DNA of 64,000 bases from Eriocheir sinensis (lineage: Eukaryota > Arthropoda > Malacostraca > Decapoda > Varunidae), in assembly GCF_024679095.1 (NCBI RefSeq), contig NC_066576.1:7063674-7127673 (forward strand), given 5' to 3'. The notes beneath the pieces were generated by a model. That model worked only from the letters and a program-made list of their open reading frames with translations, was not told where the DNA came from and ran no database searches. Position numbers and translations under genes: made by a program. Shown in pieces: positions 29,990-64,000 of this stretch; the first letter of the stretch is position 1; every line of letters begins with the position of its first letter.

Positions 29990-30716
29990 TGAGAGAGAAA
30001 TAGAATGAAAGAATGAGAATTAACGTAGCAAATGAGTGTCCGTGGGTTGAATTGACTCTGTAATTAAGACTTGCCCAGCTTTACACTAATTTTACATGTT
30101 TTGCAAAGTAACTATATATGTTCATTGCACTTCTGATAGTACCCAAAGATCTCTAGATTCCAGAAATGTGACCTGTTTGTGTGTAAAAGCCATGGGAGAT
30201 GAATTACAGATGACATCCATTAATTAAATTTCCACCAAGGAGCCATTGATCGCATTCTTTTGTATAAGTGTCGTACGCTCTTTTTCAAGCTCAGTTTTCT
30301 CGCCTCCTATATGTTTTACCACAAATATCACTTGATTGATTGATTGTTTATTGTTGTAAGTAAAATAATGAAGGGGAAGGGACGAGCTAGCATGCCATCC
30401 AAATTAACTCCCAGGCAGTATACAGTGTGATTATGCAATTAAGGATATATGTGTAAGTAGCACCAGGAAACTAAAAATATACAATGGCAGGGGACAAGTG
30501 ATAAATAAATAAAGGCCTTGGGTTAGTCAGGGGAGCAGAGATAAGGGACTGAAAATATGGAGTACGATATCTAAGGGCAAATGCAGGATACTCAGTGAGC
30601 CCTTGCCTGTGATTTGTTGAATTAATGATATAGAAATATTGTATACGTTAATAAGATCATGTTTAATTTATCCATCAATATCATTATCTGTCAGGAATAA
30701 CGATCTCATGACCACA
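29990..30716. repeat. Dispersed repeat with GATT tract (copy 1) and flanks
   Basis: At about 30335-30430 the text TTGATTGATTGTTTATTGTTG, AAGTAAAATAATGAAGGGGA and CATGCCATCCAA...CCCAGGCAGTA matches a second copy at about 32465-32580. This suggests an unclassified interspersed element. The remainder has no recognised feature. Confidence 0.6.
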
Positions 30717-30899
30717 GTTGCCAGATTATCGTACTCAGAGCTTCGTATTTAACGGTTTTTGACCCTAGCAATTGCCAAAAAGCACCAATAATTAACCATT
30801 TTAACGATAACTATATATGAAGGCAGTTATTTGGGTCGAGGAGGCAGTTTTGGGGTCGGAAATCGGAAAACAGGAGGCTGAGTACGACAATCTGGCAAC
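30717..30899. mobile_element. MITE, GTTGCCAGATT family (copy c)
   Basis: Left end GTTGCCAGATTATCGTACTC, right end GAGTACGACAATCTGGCAAC (183 bp), the best-preserved pair of inverted ends in the family. Confidence 0.85.
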
Positions 30900-31182
30900 G
30901 GTGCTCATGACTCTCATCGACCAGGCGAGTATAGACGCGGCAAGGGGCGGCACAGGCGGGGGATCAAGGCAGACAACGGCGCAGCGGCATGCACGCAGCG
31001 GCCACTCAAAGGTGTTGGATTTTCCTGATAATTTTTAAAACATATCTTCAGAGGCCGGTGATACATGGAAATTACTATTCAATAAGGTTACTATTCCCCT
31101 AGTTTTCTAATAGGGGTGATAATCGCTTCCAGAAAGACACTCGACCCCATCCGTAAGAGCACTCGACTCCCCTCTCGGCCCC

Positions 31183-31217
31183 GGCCCGCCGCCCCCGGCT
31201 CCCGGGGGCGGCGGGCC
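31183..31217. repeat. Perfect GC-rich hairpin near the dynein promoter
   Basis: GGCCCGCCGCCCCCGG and CCGGGGGCGGCGGGCC are perfect 16-base inverted arms separated by CTC. It lies directly against the left end of the MITE at 31218 and about 500 bases upstream of the dynein start codon. Confidence 0.9.
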
Positions 31218-31402
31218 ATTGCCAGATTATCGTACTCAAAGCATAGTATTTACCGGTTTCTGACGCCTGACTATTACCAAGAAACATGAGAATCTAACTC
31301 TTTTAACGATAACTATAAATGAGTTTCGTTATTGGAGCCCAGAAGACAGTTTGGGGGCAAGAAGTCGGGAAATATAAGGGCTGAGTACGACAATCTGGCA
31401 AC
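31218..31402. mobile_element. MITE, GTTGCCAGATT family (copy d)
   Basis: Left end ATTGCCAGATTATCGTACTC, right end GAGTACGACAATCTGGCAAC. Ten bases separate it from a second copy of the family. Confidence 0.85.
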
Positions 31403-31412
31403 GCTGGACAAC

Positions 31413-31598
31413 GTTGCCAGATTCTCGTACTCTTCCGCTTATGTTTGCCGATATCCGACCCAAAAACAGCTTTCACCACCCAAATAACTGCCTCTATATA
31501 TGATTATCGTTTAAACGGTTAGTTATTGACGCTTCTTGGCAGCAGTTATTGGCCAGAAACCGGTAAATAAGCGGCTCTGAGTACGATAATCTGGCAAC
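31413..31598. mobile_element. MITE, GTTGCCAGATT family (copy e)
   Basis: Left end GTTGCCAGATTCTCGTACTC, right end GAGTACGATAATCTGGCAAC. It ends about 125 bases before the dynein ATG, so it lies in the promoter or 5' UTR. Confidence 0.85.
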
Positions 31599-31722
31599 GC
31601 TGGACCGGGTGAGTCAGCGGCCCCGTGACAGCCAGGAGGGGAGGACCACGCAGACGGCGCCCTTCATTTTCAGCCTTCACGCCGCTAACAAGGGACTCAC
31701 GCACTACTAACATTCACTGGCC
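31599..31722 (+). promoter_or_regulatory. Probable dynein 5' UTR / core promoter
   Basis: GC-rich, CpG-containing sequence lies between the last MITE and the ATG. No TATA box is visible. TTTTCAGCCTTCAC near 31667 could serve as an initiator. The start context GGCCATGG fits a good eukaryotic initiation context. The transcription start itself cannot be read from the sequence. Confidence 0.35.
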
Positions 31723-62048
<30,326 letters not shown>

Positions 62049-62507
62049 GTACGTGCTGTTTGGTGGTGCTGTGGGGTGTTAGAGGTGGTGGGCATTGGTG
62101 TGTGTGTGTGTGTGTGTGTGTGTGACTATTGGTGATGGTAGTGTGTGGTCATGTGGGATGGTAGTTGTGGCAGTTAGTTATGTGGTAGCTGCAGTGTATG
62201 GGCAAGTGTGGGGAACTGTATGTGTGTGTTATGGGGTGATGGTAATAGTGTATGTGCCTTGTGGAGTAGCAACAGGTGATGGTGGTGGTGATTTCCCTGT
62301 GGTGTGGTAGTGATCGTGTGTTCTGTGGGGGTGGTGTCGTGTTGAGTGTCTGTGGCAGTGTGTTGTCCTGTAGAATGGTGGAAGTAGAGTGTGCACATTT
62401 GGGGTGGTGGTATGTAAGTGTGTTTGTGTGTGTGTATTCATATGTGAGAAGGCATTTGCTGTGTTTGCTCTGGGCAGGATGTGTAGTGCGAGGGTGTCCC
62501 GTAAGAT

Positions 62508-62764
62508 CTTAACCCGGTAGCAGCGGGGATCATATTTCTTAATGGTCCATCCAAGCGAGAAAAATGAGAAAAAATCACCCCTCACACAAACCATTTCATA
62601 ATATATATCAAAGCATTTGTGATCAGATTATGTATCATCTATTTTTAGGGGAATATCATGGCACAAATTTGTCCTGTCGCTGCTACATGGTAAAGCCACA
62701 AATTTGGCCCGTCGCTGCTACATGGTAAAGCCACAAATTTGGCCCGTCACTGCTACCGGGTTAA
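62508..62764 (+). mobile_element. TTAA-bounded 35-bp-repeat MITE (copy 11)
   Basis: Starts TTAACCCGGTAGCAGCGGGG and ends GTCACTGCTACCGGGTTAA, three units. Dynein intron 34. Perfect terminal match of TTAACCCGGTAGCAG with its inverse. Confidence 0.9.
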
Positions 62765-64000
62765 TAGTGTGGTTAATAGTGTCACTTAACTCAGTGGTGA
62801 GATATCAATGTGCCTGGTATAAGCATCCTGAGCCATGACCAACGAACAGCAATGGTTTGGAGAAGAGTGTAGGGACTGTATGTTGGTTGTGGGCAGTGGT
62901 GGGGGTTGTTACTTCACATGAATCTGAGAATATTCCTGTTATTACTCATGTCAGGGGATGGAGTATTGCAGATGACAATGTGTAGGGCAGTGCTGATGAG
63001 TGAATGTTACTACTGAGAAGGAGGGAGATGAGGAAACCTTGGATCACATTTCTTTACTCTCTGTGTAATATTCATATGCAATGGCTAAGCAGAAGTATTT
63101 GATAGTAAGTCTTCTGGAAGTTAAAGAAGATTTAAACAAATACATGAGTAATATATTTGATGTTGAGGTACAAAAAGGTGTCCATGGTGATTTTGTTGCC
63201 CTTGATTAACATCCTTGTTCACAGAAGGTTAGAACTAAACCAAACTTACATAGATTTAAACTTTAGCCTTTGTGTAAAGAAGTCCTGTGATGGAGGAGTT
63301 CATATTTAAGTAGTGTGTTACTTGTCAGAGGAAGGTGTTAGTGTGTGTTGCAACTCCTTGATGCTGGGTGCACAGGCAGGGGAGGAAAGCGGAGGACTGC
63401 TGAACACAGTACATATGATTGCTTGAGAAAAATTTATTTGCTTGTAGAATATTTTTTGTTTGATATACAAGTGAATGAATTTCATCCATATTAGTGATTC
63501 ATTTTATAGATCTTTGAATACAAAATTTTTGTTTCTAGATTAGTTAAATCCTATTTTATTGCTTACTTAAACTATTAATTGCAAATGAGAAATTATTAAG
63601 TTTCTTTTGCATTAGAATGGAGCAAAATCTTAAATATGTCCTGTAAGGATGAATGGAATGAGTGTTCCTGAACAATAGTCCAAGAGGGAGAACCTTTGCC
63701 TTGTGTTTCTCGCTGTGTCCACACATACTGTACTTTTTGATGCAACTTAAACTTGAATTTTACCAGTTATCGGGTGTGCTGATCACTAACTTAATGACCC
63801 CCAAATCTGGCTCCATCACTAGTTAGCAAGAGATAACCTAACCCTGGGTGCACCCACCCCTCCATGAGCACCATGTGATTCATGTACCTGGCACCTCTGG
63901 CTCAAGGGAAGGGCCGTGGGGTGGCCTGTGTTGCCAGTACCGGCCTCAGGGCACCTCCTCCTACCCCTCTCTTGACCCAGTTGTGCTCATCATGTTGTTT
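62765..64000. other. Dynein intron 34, continuing beyond the window
   Basis: No repeat family or exon could be recognised. A (GT)n run lies earlier in the intron at about 62096-62122. No segment encoding the AAA2 P-loop was found before 64000. Confidence 0.6.

Overview
This window is animal nuclear DNA. It has spliced genes with GT-AG introns, tRNA-derived SINEs, non-LTR retrotransposon (LINE) fragments, several families of short inverted-repeat elements (MITEs) and very many micro- and minisatellites. The repeat density and the protein sequences fit an arthropod, most likely a decapod crustacean (shrimp, crab or crayfish). That placement is inference; no species can be read from the sequence.

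Two protein-coding genes are supported, both on the + strand. (1) Three 3' exons of a yippee-like zinc-binding protein (YPEL1-4 type) lie at 9535-9578, 17968-18076 and 20079-20168. They encode the last 80 residues; the 5' exon or exons were not found and probably lie upstream of the window. (2) The 5' half of the cytoplasmic dynein 1 heavy chain gene (DYNC1H1 / Dhc64C orthologue) has 34 coding exons from the ATG at 31723 to the donor after 62048. The exon phases agree at every junction and give 2,196 residues: the tail, the linker, AAA1 with its Walker A and B motifs, and the start of the AAA2 region. The rest of the roughly 4,600-residue motor lies downstream.

Layout: 1-9500 is a repeat field with MITEs, SINE and LINE pieces and a 1.8-kb almost G-free tract. 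9535-20168 is the YPEL locus, whose introns hold a broken PIF/Harbinger transposase, arrays of 99, 56, 35 and 26 bp units, and MITEs. 20169-26340 is the YPEL 3' UTR or intergenic DNA. 26348-31600 holds MITEs, a 1.5-kb two-type minisatellite and a long (GA)n. 31723-64000 is dynein, with introns carrying SINEs, LINE remnants, MITEs and tandem arrays.

The most distinctive system is a TTAA-bounded element family with eleven copies here. Its ends (TTAACCCGGTAGCAGCG and the inverse) look piggyBac-like, and its interior carries a 35-bp tandem repeat that resembles its own terminal repeat, varying from 1 to about 20 units per copy. Other points of interest are a candidate 51-nt in-frame cassette exon in dynein, tandem arrays that begin at 5' splice sites in three dynein introns (one including copied exon sequence), and an in-frame tandem amplification of a reverse-transcriptase fragment at two loci.
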